A DNA stretch of 64,000 bases, taken from Deltaproteobacteria bacterium (GTDB lineage: Bacteria; Bdellovibrionota; Bdellovibrionia; Bdellovibrionales; Bdellovibrionaceae). Shown piece by piece: positions 17,212 through 25,815 of the stretch. Both the position numbers and the translations under genes were made by a program. The stretch is taken from positions 186,001-250,000 of the forward strand of contig JAFLCC010000002.1 in assembly GCA_017302835.1 (NCBI GenBank). The letters are read 5' to 3'. Under the pieces are notes generated by a model that did not search any database, had not been told where the DNA came from, and was given only the letters and a program-made list of their open reading frames with translations. Each line of letters starts with the position of its first letter. Within the stretch, counting starts at the first letter, position 1.

Positions 17212-18480
17212 ATGTCAATAATTACGAATGTACATGCAAGAGAAATTTTAGATAGCCGTGGGAACCCAACTCTCGAAGTTGAAGTTCTGACAGAGACCAA
17301 TGCGTTGGGAAGAGCGGCCGTACCTTCTGGGGCTTCTACCGGTGCCCATGAAGCTTGTGAGTTGAGAGATCAAGATGCCAAAAGATATCAAGGCAAAGGA
17401 GTTTTAAAAGCCATACAACATGTTAAGGAAAAAATCGCTCCAGAATTAATTGGTTTAAATGTGGAAGATCAAGTTTTCATTGATAAATTTTTAAGAGATT
17501 TAGATGGAACAGAAAACAAAACAAATTTAGGGGCTAATGCGATCTTGGGCGTTTCCCTAGCTTGCGCAAGATCAGCCAGTGTGGAGTTGGGTATCCCGCT
17601 TTATCGCTATGTGGGAGGTTCCCAGGCCGTTCGATTGCCCGTGCCATTAATGAATGTTTTAAATGGCGGAGCTCATGCTAATAATGGATTAGATATTCAG
17701 GAATTTATGATTGTGCCTACGGTGAAAAATTCTTTTTCAGAATCACTACGTGCGGGATCTGAAATTTTTCATACTTTGAAAAAGATTTTGGCTAAAAGAG
17801 GCTTATCAACGGCGGTGGGCGATGAAGGCGGATTTGCTCCCGTTTTAAAATCGAATCAAGAAGCTATGGAGCTATTGATGGAAGCCATTCTTCAGGCCGG
17901 TTATGAACCAGGACAAAATGTATTTTTAGCATTAGATGTCGCAGCTACAGAATTATTTAACGAAGGAAAATATCGTTGGGAAAAAAATCTCATCTCAGCT
18001 TCAGATCTTCAAGGAGTTTACAAGTCTTGGTCAGAGAAGTACCCGCTAGTGAGCATTGAAGATGGTTTTTCTGAAGACGATTGGACCGCTTGGCAAAAAA
18101 CAACAGCCGATCTTGGCAGCACTTTGCAGCTTGTTGGTGACGACTTATTTGTTACAAATCCAAAGCGATTAAAGCAAGGAATTGAAAGAAAAACAGCAAA
18201 TGCCCTATTGGTAAAAGTGAATCAAATTGGAACTCTGACTGAAACTTTTGAGGCTGTAAATTTAGCTCAAAGAAATAATTACAAAACCGTCATGTCCCAT
18301 CGAAGTGGAGAAACTGAAGACACAACCATTGCCGATTTAGCAGTTGGTTTTCATTGTCATCAAATAAAAACAGGTAGTTTATGCCGAGCCGAACGAACGG
18401 CAAAATACAATCAATTGTTGCGAATTGAAGAAGAGCTGGGTGAAATTGGTTTCTATTGGGACAAATCAGCTTTTAGATAA
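17212..18480 (+). CDS. eno: enolase
   Basis: 422 residues, normal enolase length. It converts 2-phosphoglycerate to phosphoenolpyruvate in glycolysis. Visible marks: [14 protein letters not shown] at the N-terminus, [30 protein letters not shown] (about 147-166), metal ligands in [19 protein letters not shown] and VGDDLFVTN, catalytic Lys in [11 protein letters not shown], and the signature [18 protein letters not shown] near 362. AAAGGAGAC precedes the ATG. The eno-ftsB order is shared with enterobacteria, where pyrG also lies upstream; here pyrG is about 8 kb downstream. Confidence 0.98.
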   Translation: MSIITNVHAREILDSRGNPTLEVEVLTETNALGRAAVPSGASTGAHEACELRDQDAKRYQGKGVLKAIQHVKEKIAPELIGLNVEDQVFIDKFLRDLDGTENKTNLGANAILGVSLACARSASVELGIPLYRYVGGSQAVRLPVPLMNVLNGGAHANNGLDIQEFMIVPTVKNSFSESLRAGSEIFHTLKKILAKRGLSTAVGDEGGFAPVLKSNQEAMELLMEAILQAGYEPGQNVFLALDVAATELFNEGKYRWEKNLISASDLQGVYKSWSEKYPLVSIEDGFSEDDWTAWQKTTADLGSTLQLVGDDLFVTNPKRLKQGIERKTANALLVKVNQIGTLTETFEAVNLAQRNNYKTVMSHRSGETEDTTIADLAVGFHCHQIKTGSLCRAERTAKYNQLLRIEEELGEIGFYWDKSAFR

Positions 18481-18503
18481 AGAATAATTTTATTAAAGTG
18501 GTT

Positions 18504-18606
18504 AGGATCTGTAGATAACTTATTTATTCACAGATCCTTAGTTGCTAAACCTTTGTCTAATTTTATTTAATAGCACTGCAACTAAGTAGGGCTATTAAAT
18601 AAAATT
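18504..18606 (+). ncRNA. structured intergenic segment with possible pseudoknot between eno and ftsB
   Basis: Three sets of perfect complementary arms occur here. A: 18504-18512 with 18530-18538 (9 bp). B: 18537-18545 with 18578-18586 (9 bp). C: 18559-18574 with 18591-18606 (16 bp). B and C interleave (B left, C left, B right inside the loop of C, C right), the geometry of an H-type pseudoknot or of mutually exclusive hairpins. It ends 38 bases before the ftsB start. C alone, AT-rich with a 16-base loop, might be a simple terminator-like hairpin for eno. No known RNA family is recognised. Confidence 0.5.
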
Positions 18607-18643
18607 CATTATGTTGACTAGGTTTTTGATTTAAAATCTACCT

Positions 18644-18952
18644 ATGGTAGTCAAAAAGCCTTTTATTTTAGTTAGAAAAATTCTAAACTCGCCCCGTAAA
18701 GTTTTGTTGTTTTCTCTTATATTTCTTTTCATTAATATGATGAGTACAGGAAATATTGTAAAACTTCTAAATTTAAAAAATGAATTAGATAGGTTGGGTT
18801 TCGTCTTAGAGAAAAATAAATTAGAAATCGAGCAGATAGAACAAAACATAAGTAAATCTAAGGACACAAATTTTATTGAAAGACAAGCTCGTGAAAAGTT
18901 AGATCTTGTTGAAGAGGGAGATTTAGTTTTTATTTTTCCTGGAGACGAATAA
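18644..18952 (+). CDS. ftsB: FtsB/DivIC-family cell division protein
   Basis: 102 residues: short basic cytoplasmic tail, one membrane segment (about residues 20-36, VLLFSLIFLFINMMSTG), then a coiled coil (about 38-78) and the family's C-terminal region (FIERQAREKLDLVEEGDLVFIFP), which matches the conserved E-x-x-AR-x-x-L-x-(M/L)-x-x-x-x-E motif. FtsB bridges FtsL and FtsQ in the divisome. Its place right after eno supports the call. A longer open frame on the other strand over the same bases is a shadow. Confidence 0.88.
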   Translation: MVVKKPFILVRKILNSPRKVLLFSLIFLFINMMSTGNIVKLLNLKNELDRLGFVLEKNKLEIEQIEQNISKSKDTNFIERQAREKLDLVEEGDLVFIFPGDE

Positions 18953-19162
18953 GGGCCCATACTGTCAAAAGAGAAGTCACAATCTGGGTAGATTTGGCTA
19001 GATATCATACAGAAAAAAATTCACTTATTTTTTTATTGTTAATTTATCAAAACATTGTTGAGTTTTTCATAATTATATATAGAATCGAAGCTCTATTGTG
19101 TATTTAGCTGAAACATAAAGGGAGTTGCTGACATCCCTCAAAAGGACAACTAAGGTGGGTAT

Positions 19163-19447
19163 ATGAGCGTTTTGAATCTAAATTGGACTTCAAACAGGAT
19201 CCATTCATTAAGGTTAAGACTTGGGTGGAGTTGTAGTGATTTGGCTCGAAGATTAAATTGTTCGTCTATTGAGGTTCTAAAGTGGGAACGAAAAGAATTA
19301 GCTCCAGAAGAAAAATATTTTTCTTTGTTGGAATTTATGGAAATTCAAGCAGAAGAAGTCTCCAATGAAATACAAATTTGCCCCCTTGCTGAGTCCATAT
19401 TAGAATCCTCATCTCAAGATCAAATTTTACTTGATGAATTAATATAA
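19163..19447 (+). CDS. small HTH (XRE-like) DNA-binding protein
   Basis: 94 residues. An HTH covers about residues 12-45 (IHSLRLRLGWSCSDLARRLN, followed by SSIEVLKWERKE). This resembles the XRE/Cro fold (R-x-x-x-G-x-S-x-x-x-L-A-x-x-L, then V-x-x-W-E). The acidic C-terminal tail (about 55-94) has no recognised domain. ATG is preceded by a rather distant AAGGTGG. It lies 18 bases before polA and likely shares its transcript. Target unknown. Confidence 0.75.
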   Translation: MSVLNLNWTSNRIHSLRLRLGWSCSDLARRLNCSSIEVLKWERKELAPEEKYFSLLEFMEIQAEEVSNEIQICPLAESILESSSQDQILLDELI

Positions 19448-19465
19448 GACCACTAGCTTTGCTGA

Positions 19466-22036
19466 ATGAAAAAAATATGTATTGTTGATGTGAGTGCCAT
19501 GTTTTTTAGGGCCTTTTATGCGATAAGACCCTTAACATCCCCGCAAGGTCTTCCTGTCAATGCTCTTTATGGCTACTTGTCCATGATCGTAAAATTAATA
19601 AAAGAAGAAAAACCAGATTTTTTAGCACTATGTTATGATTTAAAAGAACCCAGTTTTAGAAAAGATTTATATCCAGAATATAAAAGTAATCGCACCGAGA
19701 TGCCTCCGGAATTAGTTCTTCAGATTCCTTATTTAAAATTAATTAATCAAGCCCTAGGATTAAAGGCTTTTGAAAAAAGCAGTTATGAGGCTGATGATTT
19801 AGTAGGGGCAATTTGTGAGTGGTCAGTAAAAAATAACCTAGAGGTTTATATTGTAAGTGGGGATAAGGATTTCGCCCAGCTCGTTCGACCCCATGTTTAT
19901 TTGTATGATACGATGAAAAATACCAAATTGGATTCTGCTGGAGTAAAAGAAAAATGGGGAGTGCCTCCAGAGCATTTCCGTGATTATCTAGCTTTGATGG
20001 GGGATGCTAGTGATAATATTCCCGGAGTTGATGGGATAGGGACCAAAGGCGCGCAAAAATTAATTAACGAATACGGAACCCTAGATCAAATTTATGAAAA
20101 TATCGAGAAGTTGAATGGCAAGATCAAAGAAAACTTAATTAAAGATAAAGAAAATGCTTATCTCTCAAAAAAATTAGTGACTATTGAAACTAATATTTCC
20201 TTAGACTTGACAGAAGAAAATTTAAAACCACAAAAAATAAATAAGGAAGACTTAAAAAAAATTCTAGATGAATTAAACTTTAAGAACTTTCAAAAGCTTT
20301 TAATTGATGAGAATGCAGAACCAGCTGTTCAACAGGCCAACCAAGTTCAACAGGTCAATCAAGCTCAACAGGCTAATCAAGGATTGGGGAATGTTAAAAC
20401 AATTCTTCTTTCAGATTTTTTAGAAAAATATGGTTTAGAAAAAAATTATTTTTTCCTTTGGGGTGATAAGCTTTTCGTCACAACAGGAAATGAGTTTTTA
20501 GAAATCCAAAAACACAAAAAAGAAACTTTTAATACTATTGATATTTCAGAAACTTTAGAAAATAAATTAAACTGGCCTAAGGGTTTTAAATGGTTTGGAT
20601 TTAATTTAAAAGAAATTTGGAAATGGCTTCAAATAGATGATCTTTCTGGCTCTGAAGTTGTATTAGATACGATGCTCATGGCGTATGTCATCAGATCCAA
20701 AAACTGCTCAGAGATACCCATCGTGATTAAAGATTTTTTGCAGGTAGAATTAGTTGAAAAAATAAATGCGGAAGAGGTATCAGAATATTTACAAACTCTA
20801 AACTTAAAGCTAGAAGAGGAATTAAAAAATTTTGATCAGGTGGCTATTCTGTATCAATTTGAATACCCATTGATTTCCATTCTTTATAAAATGGAAAGAA
20901 AAGGATTTTTGATAAATACGGACGAGCTGAAGATTTTTAGTTCAGAGCTCAAGAGAGAGATAGGGGCGATTGAACAGCAGATTTATGCTATTTCTGGAGA
21001 TAAATTTAATGTAGCTAGTCCCAAGCAATTGAGTGAGGTGCTATTTAAAAAGTTACAGTTGGAAGCAGTTAAAAAGACAAAAACGGGATTTTCTACTGAT
21101 AACGATGTTTTAGAAAGAATGAATCATCCTATTGCTAAATTTATTTTAGATTTTAGAGAGTTATCAAAATTAAAACTTACCTATGTTGATGTTCTTCCAA
21201 CTTTAGTGAACCCCGAAGATAAAAGAATTCATACTACATTTAATCAGGCATTAACAACAACGGGAAGGCTTTCAAGCTCCAACCCAAACTTACAAAATAT
21301 TCCTATTAAAACCCTTCGAGGACAAAGGGTCAGAAAAAGTTTTATCGCGGGGGTAAATAAAAAAATACTTTCTCTAGACTATTCTCAAATTGAATTGAGA
21401 GTGTTAGCTCATTTCGCAGACGATCCGGGACTAAAAAAAGCTTTCAGCGAAGATATTGATATCCATTCCATGACTGCGGCTGAGGTTTTCAATGTGAATA
21501 TCTCTGAAGTCACCTCAGAGTTGCGGAGAATCGCTAAAGCTGTGAATTTTGGGATTGCCTATGGCCAGGGGGCCTTTGGCTTGGCCGAGACTTTAAATAT
21601 ACCTCGTGGAGAAGCATCAGCCATCATTAAAAATTATTTTCAAAAGTTTAAAAATGTTAAAAACTATATTGAAGATACCATAAGCTTTGCTCACAAAAAT
21701 AATTATGTTGAAACTCTGTTCGGGCGTAGACGTTACCTTCCAGAGCTTCAAAGCAAATCTCCTATGATTAAAAAATTTGGCGAAAGGGCAGCGATCAATG
21801 CTCCTATCCAAGGAACAGCAAGCGATATTGTGAAATTAGCAATGATTAAATTAGATCAATCTGTAAAGTCCTGCATGATTCTTCAAGTTCATGATGAATT
21901 GCTCTTTGAGGAAGAAGAAAACTTATTATTAGCAGAGCTACCTCAAATTAGAACCATTATGGAAAATGTCGTCAATCTCAAGGTTCCTCTCAAAGTTAAT
22001 TACAGTATAGGAATAAACTGGGACGAAGCACACTGA
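19466..22036 (+). CDS. polA: DNA polymerase I
   Basis: 856 residues. The 5'-3' nuclease domain spans about 1-285 (YEADDLVGAI, VSGDKDFAQLV, LMGDASDNIPGV). The middle domain (about 310-470) lacks the proofreading DxE motifs (no FDTET equivalent), so 3'-5' exonuclease activity is probably lost. The polymerase domain follows with motif A LSLDYSQIELRVLAHF near 634, motif B RRIAKAVNFGIAYG near 686 and motif C QVHDELLFE near 805. The linker at residues 288-305 is a Gln/Asn-rich repeat encoded by three 18-bp units. It handles Okazaki-fragment maturation and repair. Confidence 0.97.
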   Translation: MKKICIVDVSAMFFRAFYAIRPLTSPQGLPVNALYGYLSMIVKLIKEEKPDFLALCYDLKEPSFRKDLYPEYKSNRTEMPPELVLQIPYLKLINQALGLKAFEKSSYEADDLVGAICEWSVKNNLEVYIVSGDKDFAQLVRPHVYLYDTMKNTKLDSAGVKEKWGVPPEHFRDYLALMGDASDNIPGVDGIGTKGAQKLINEYGTLDQIYENIEKLNGKIKENLIKDKENAYLSKKLVTIETNISLDLTEENLKPQKINKEDLKKILDELNFKNFQKLLIDENAEPAVQQANQVQQVNQAQQANQGLGNVKTILLSDFLEKYGLEKNYFFLWGDKLFVTTGNEFLEIQKHKKETFNTIDISETLENKLNWPKGFKWFGFNLKEIWKWLQIDDLSGSEVVLDTMLMAYVIRSKNCSEIPIVIKDFLQVELVEKINAEEVSEYLQTLNLKLEEELKNFDQVAILYQFEYPLISILYKMERKGFLINTDELKIFSSELKREIGAIEQQIYAISGDKFNVASPKQLSEVLFKKLQLEAVKKTKTGFSTDNDVLERMNHPIAKFILDFRELSKLKLTYVDVLPTLVNPEDKRIHTTFNQALTTTGRLSSSNPNLQNIPIKTLRGQRVRKSFIAGVNKKILSLDYSQIELRVLAHFADDPGLKKAFSEDIDIHSMTAAEVFNVNISEVTSELRRIAKAVNFGIAYGQGAFGLAETLNIPRGEASAIIKNYFQKFKNVKNYIEDTISFAHKNNYVETLFGRRRYLPELQSKSPMIKKFGERAAINAPIQGTASDIVKLAMIKLDQSVKSCMILQVHDELLFEEEENLLLAELPQIRTIMENVVNLKVPLKVNYSIGINWDEAH
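20327..20380 (+). repeat. three 18-bp tandem repeats inside polA
   Basis: Three adjacent 18-bp units (20327-20344, 20345-20362, 20363-20380) differ at a few positions and each encodes a six-residue unit close to V/A-Q-Q-A/V-N-Q. They sit in the flexible linker between the nuclease and Klenow-like parts. In-frame unit length means copy-number change would not break the gene. Confidence 0.9.
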
Positions 22037-22102
22037 ATCTTCTTCTTTGGCGCCTTGATTTGATTCTTATGGTTAACCCTTGCGAACGTACAGGCGTCGG
22101 TA

Positions 22103-22663
22103 TTATTCAGTTTCCCAGCCAACCACTTTTCCGCCTTCGAAATACACGGTACGCTTTTCTTGCTTAAAACCTTCGGGAGAGGAAAGGCTTCGCAGATATT
22201 TCCACTTTTCATTTTTATATAAAGGGTTTCCAGAAGTTTCGATTTGTAGAGGTGGCCCCCAGCTCTTTTTTACAAACTCGTTTGGCATGCCAATGGCAAT
22301 ATCCTGCGCCTCAATGACGCGTTTAAATTTTTGCATCACTTTGTTTGGTCTGTTAAGAATTCCGGTTGATTGAACCCACTCTTGTCGATCTTCAGAACGT
22401 GGTTGATTCAAATATCGGACTCTTTCCTCATCATTCGTGAACCAGGGCAAAAGTTTAGAATATAGTTGTTTTTCTTGTTGAGTTGAAAGTTTGTTCTCTA
22501 AATCAGAGACATTTCTTTTATATAACACTTGTTTTGACGTGGCCGTTTCTTCTTTGCCAAATTCGCTGGTGCTCATATTTGTTCTTCTTAAAAAATGCTC
22601 GCAACCAATAAAAAAAAATAAGCTGTAAGAAATAAATAGAAAACTAACAACTCTATTACCCAT
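22103..22663 (-). CDS. lipoprotein with BamE/SmpA-like C-terminal domain
   Basis: 186 residues. The N-terminus is a lipoprotein signal (LFFFIGC, lipidated Cys at 21). The last 70 residues, with IGMPNEFVKKSWGPPLQI and then EKWKYL and TVYFEGGKVVGWE, look like the SmpA/OmlA-type fold seen in BamE: a short helix with G-x-x-x-x-x-V, W-G-x-P turn and strands. No Asp at +2, so outer-membrane sorting is possible. It converges on polA and diverges from the FliL-like gene. Functional role not certain. Confidence 0.7.
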   Translation of the reverse strand: MGNRVVSFLFISYSLFFFIGCEHFLRRTNMSTSEFGKEETATSKQVLYKRNVSDLENKLSTQQEKQLYSKLLPWFTNDEERVRYLNQPRSEDRQEWVQSTGILNRPNKVMQKFKRVIEAQDIAIGMPNEFVKKSWGPPLQIETSGNPLYKNEKWKYLRSLSSPEGFKQEKRTVYFEGGKVVGWETE

Positions 22664-22729
22664 AGAAACACACTACTACAAAATATAAAACTCTTGCAGT
22701 CTATATCCAATTTAACCTACAATAGTCCT

Positions 22730-23626
22730 ATGTCGAATACCCCTTTGAATAAGGACCAAGATCCTGAAGATCACGAATCTTTGCTTAAGTTAGAAAAAGC
22801 TATCTTAGACAACGACCCTCATTTTCAGGAGGAAATTCAGGATTTAACTTCTATTGCTAATGAGAATTTAAATTTAGAATTACTAGATATTGATAAGGTT
22901 TTAGAAGATGAAAACTCAAATACATTAAAGGCAAAGCTCCATAGATTTTCAAATTTAATTAACTCTGGATTTACAAGACTTGTTTTGTTTTTTATTTGGT
23001 TCTTTGAGTTCTTAGTGAAAGAACTTATTCCAAATTTTATAAGTATTTTAATAGGTCAAAGTAAAAAACTGGTGGCAGCTGTATCTTCTTTTTTACTTTT
23101 TACGAGCCGTTTGTCAGCAAAAAAAAAGAGTATTTTAGTTTTGCTTATTTTGGGGAGTGTTGGCTCAGTTTATTATTTTTTTAAGGTGTTTAAGGATGGT
23201 ATTTTATCCCATGAACAACGACCCTTTATATACTCCATCGAGGAGCTTGCAGAAAACAAGTACATCATTGATCAGGATCTTTTTGAAGATTTTTATTCTT
23301 CGCCAAGATTTAATCAGAATATCATTTCTCTTCGGAGGATCGTGGTTAATTTAAAAAAATCAAAAAATTCTTCTTCCAATCCCATGGTTGCCATCGAGTT
23401 GTTTCTTCAGGGGAACTCTTCAGAGGTGTTAATAGAAGTTAGAGACCGCGAGTCAGAAATTCTTGATTTGTTTCAAGGTGAGATAAGAGCTTTTAATTAT
23501 GATGATTTAGATACTGTTTCGGGTAAAAACAAACTAACTGAGAAGTTGAAGTTTCAAATTGACCAAATCTTAGTCAAAGGAAAAATAAATAAAATTTTTT
23601 ATAAAACATTTGTGATAAAAAGATAA
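22730..23626 (+). CDS. FliL-like membrane protein
   Basis: 298 residues from ATG at 22730 (MSNTPLNKDQ); a TTG at 22694 in frame is less likely. About 75 acidic cytoplasmic residues, two hydrophobic stretches (about 84-120 and 142-154, LVLLILGSVGSVYYFF), then a periplasmic domain whose last 100 residues follow FliL: SLRRIVVNLKKS, VAIELFLQGNSSEVLIEVRDRESEILDL, SGKNKLTEKLKFQIDQIL and INKIFYKTFVIKR. FliL supports the flagellar stator; the long N-terminal part is atypical. No flagellar gene is nearby, so it may serve another motor, possibly the TolQR-type ones in this window (speculation). Confidence 0.72.
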   Translation: MSNTPLNKDQDPEDHESLLKLEKAILDNDPHFQEEIQDLTSIANENLNLELLDIDKVLEDENSNTLKAKLHRFSNLINSGFTRLVLFFIWFFEFLVKELIPNFISILIGQSKKLVAAVSSFLLFTSRLSAKKKSILVLLILGSVGSVYYFFKVFKDGILSHEQRPFIYSIEELAENKYIIDQDLFEDFYSSPRFNQNIISLRRIVVNLKKSKNSSSNPMVAIELFLQGNSSEVLIEVRDRESEILDLFQGEIRAFNYDDLDTVSGKNKLTEKLKFQIDQILVKGKINKIFYKTFVIKR

Positions 23627-23637
23627 AGTAAGGTACC

Positions 23638-23673
23638 AAAGGAACTGTCCACCTTTTTTTAGACAGTTCCTTT
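23638..23673. terminator. 12-bp hairpin between convergent genes
   Basis: AAAGGAACTGTC (23638-23649) pairs perfectly with GACAGTTCCTTT (23662-23673) around a 12-base loop. A second short hairpin CCCGAA/TTCGGG follows. It lies between the ends of the FliL-like gene and the convergent FHA/sigma-54 activator, where a two-way terminator is expected; the T run is weak. Confidence 0.65.
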
Positions 23674-23728
23674 GCGCCCGAACAAGGTTTCGGGTGTAAG
23701 CCCTGGGCAAAATCAGAATTCTTGGTTT

Positions 23729-24967
23729 TTATTTATAAATTTTAAATGTTTTAACATCAATATCATAATATTTCAGCCGATCATGAAGAGTACTTTTTGG
23801 CATTCCTAAGTCATTGGCGGTGAGTCTTTGATTTCCTTTATTGACTTTAAGCCTTTTGATAATCATTTGCCTTTCGATTTCTTTGATAACAGGAAGGGTT
23901 GACGTATTTTCCTGAGTTTCTTCATCCGTATTTTTTTTAATCGGTTTGTCTAATAGTTTTTCGACTAAGGATTCTGTTATTTGTTGGGATGGATAAAGAG
24001 CACTGGCCCGAGCAATGAGGTTCTTTAATTCCCGAATATTTCCAGGCCAAGAATATTTTTTTAATAAGCTTATACCGTTAAAATTAAATCTCACCCGGTA
24101 GTGGCGGCAAAACTCTCCCAGGAGTAAGTCAAAATCTTCCATTCTGTTAATTAAATCAGGAGGGGTGACTTGAATTACATTAAGTCTGTAATAAAGATCA
24201 AATCGAAAAGAGCCTTCTCTAATTTTTTCTAATAAATTTTGATGTGTAGCTGCAATAATTCTAACATCAGTTTGAATGGTTTTATCACTTCCCACAGGTC
24301 TGATTTCATTGTTTTCAAGGGCTCTTAATAGTTTTGCTTGGAGCGTGTAGCTTAAATCACCAATCTCATCTAAAAAAAGAGTTCCCCCTCTTGCAGACTC
24401 AAAAGCGCCTTTTCTGTCTTGGATAGCTCCTGTGAAACTCCCTTTGACATGACCGAAGAGTTCGGATTCAACAAGTGTTTCAGTAAGGGCCGAACAGTTT
24501 ACCGAGATCAAAGGTCCATTTTTTCGTTTTGAAGATTCATGAATCGCTTTAGCTAGAACTTCTTTTCCTGTTCCAGAAGACCCTAAAATTAAAATTGGAA
24601 AATCACTTTTTGATCCTGATCCAAGGCTTAAAAGTTCTGTATTCCATACGACATTTTTACTTTTTAATGGAAACTGGGTGGCAAGTGCCTTATCTATAAA
24701 TTGAAGTTCAACTTCGCCCATTTTGATGATGTCATTATGATTAAGTATGGAGTCCTCAGTTTTTATATCATTTAGCCATGTTCCTGTTCGACTTCGGAGG
24801 TCTTTAAGGAAGGGAAGATTGTTTCTAAATTCAATTCGGAAGTGACGTTCTTCAATTTGACTTTCTGAAAAGTGGATATGACAACTTTTATCTGAGCCGA
24901 TGGTCATAAAATCGACGACTTCAATTTCATCATGATCTCTGTTAAGTGCTTTTAATGTAAATTTCAT
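23729..24967 (-). CDS. FHA-domain sigma-54-dependent transcriptional activator
   Basis: 412 residues in three parts. Residues 1-95 are an FHA domain ([32 protein letters not shown]). Residues 105-330 are the sigma-54 AAA+ domain, with Walker A GSSGTGKE in place of the usual GETGTGKE, sigma-54 contact loop GSFTGA in place of GAFTGA, Walker [13 protein letters not shown], and [10 protein letters not shown]. Residues 355-412 carry a Fis-type HTH ([20 protein letters not shown]). FHA activators respond to phosphothreonine-bearing partners, so a Ser/Thr kinase input is implied. Its sigma factor RpoN is encoded at 43039. Regulated genes are not evident. Confidence 0.93.
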   Translation of the reverse strand: MKFTLKALNRDHDEIEVVDFMTIGSDKSCHIHFSESQIEERHFRIEFRNNLPFLKDLRSRTGTWLNDIKTEDSILNHNDIIKMGEVELQFIDKALATQFPLKSKNVVWNTELLSLGSGSKSDFPILILGSSGTGKEVLAKAIHESSKRKNGPLISVNCSALTETLVESELFGHVKGSFTGAIQDRKGAFESARGGTLFLDEIGDLSYTLQAKLLRALENNEIRPVGSDKTIQTDVRIIAATHQNLLEKIREGSFRFDLYYRLNVIQVTPPDLINRMEDFDLLLGEFCRHYRVRFNFNGISLLKKYSWPGNIRELKNLIARASALYPSQQITESLVEKLLDKPIKKNTDEETQENTSTLPVIKEIERQMIIKRLKVNKGNQRLTANDLGMPKSTLHDRLKYYDIDVKTFKIYK

Positions 24968-25221
24968 AATTATATTCTCCGAAATGGTTAGGTGTTGAGT
25001 TGATAAACGGAGTAATCAATTCTGATGCCATTTGTTTTTGATTAAGGGAGGTCCTTATAAATATTTTACGTGATATTGAGCGAAGCATTCTTTCTTAATT
25101 CTGAGAATAGAGAAATAATGGAACTTTGGACTTGATAAATTCTTTAAATGCGACGCTGTCAGTTACAAGGCAAGTTTTACATGCCTATTGACCTCGTTCT
25201 TAATAGGTATTAATTAAAAAT

Positions 25222-25800
25222 ATGCCATCTGTAAAATATATTAAAAGTGCTGTTTTTCCAAAGGATTTTCCCGTAACAAAACTTAAAGAGGTAGCCTTCG
25301 CAGGGCGATCCAATGCGGGAAAGTCTTCACTGATTAACTCTTTGGTTGATCGCAAAATAGCAAATGTAAGTAAAACACCAGGAAAAACTCGTCTTCTCAG
25401 TTTTTTCAACTTTAATGACCAATACCTTTTGGTTGATATGCCTGGATACGGATTTGCGGCAAGAAGTCGAGATGAAGTTGATAGTTGGAATGAGATGATT
25501 GAAGGATATCTGAGTCATTCTGAAAAACTGAAAGCTATTGTTTTAGTAATGGATATCCGTCGCGATTGGGCTCAAGAAGAAAAACAAATGAAAGAATATG
25601 CCGAACATTTTGGACTTTCATTGATTTTAGTTCTGACGAAGGCGGATAAGCTTGGTAATTCTCAAATACTTAAACGTGTGCAATTGATTAAAGAAGAAGC
25701 GTTATTAAAAAATATTTTTGTCTGTTCATCTTTAAAAAAAAAGGGTCTAGATGATTTGCGCGAACATATTCTTAAAAAAATTGTATATTCTAAATTATAA
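25222..25800 (+). CDS. engB: ribosome biogenesis GTPase YsxC/EngB
   Basis: 192 residues of the EngB family, which helps assemble the 50S subunit. G1 FAGRSNAGKSSLINSL (about 29-44), G3 VDMPGYGFA, G4 TKADK and G5 CSSLKKKG are all present. No Shine-Dalgarno is clear before the ATG. It starts a run with kdsB and pyrG (15- and 68-base gaps) after a 254-base intergenic region, in which I see no structure beyond AT-rich promoter-like sequence. Confidence 0.96.
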   Translation: MPSVKYIKSAVFPKDFPVTKLKEVAFAGRSNAGKSSLINSLVDRKIANVSKTPGKTRLLSFFNFNDQYLLVDMPGYGFAARSRDEVDSWNEMIEGYLSHSEKLKAIVLVMDIRRDWAQEEKQMKEYAEHFGLSLILVLTKADKLGNSQILKRVQLIKEEALLKNIFVCSSLKKKGLDDLREHILKKIVYSKL

Positions 25801-25815
25801 GAACAGGTCGACTTT

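Noticed and set aside
18631-19008. 125-codon open frame antisense to ftsB
   Set aside because: It is longer than ftsB, but ftsB has a membrane segment, coiled coil and conserved tail plus the eno-ftsB order; the antisense frame has no recognisable features.
20327-20380. Short tandem repeats considered as a CRISPR-like array
   Set aside because: Units are contiguous without spacers, in frame within polA, and no cas genes are nearby.
22080-22373. 97-codon plus-strand frame opposite the BamE-like lipoprotein
   Set aside because: The minus-strand gene has a lipobox and a recognisable domain; the plus-strand frame is an unsupported mirror.
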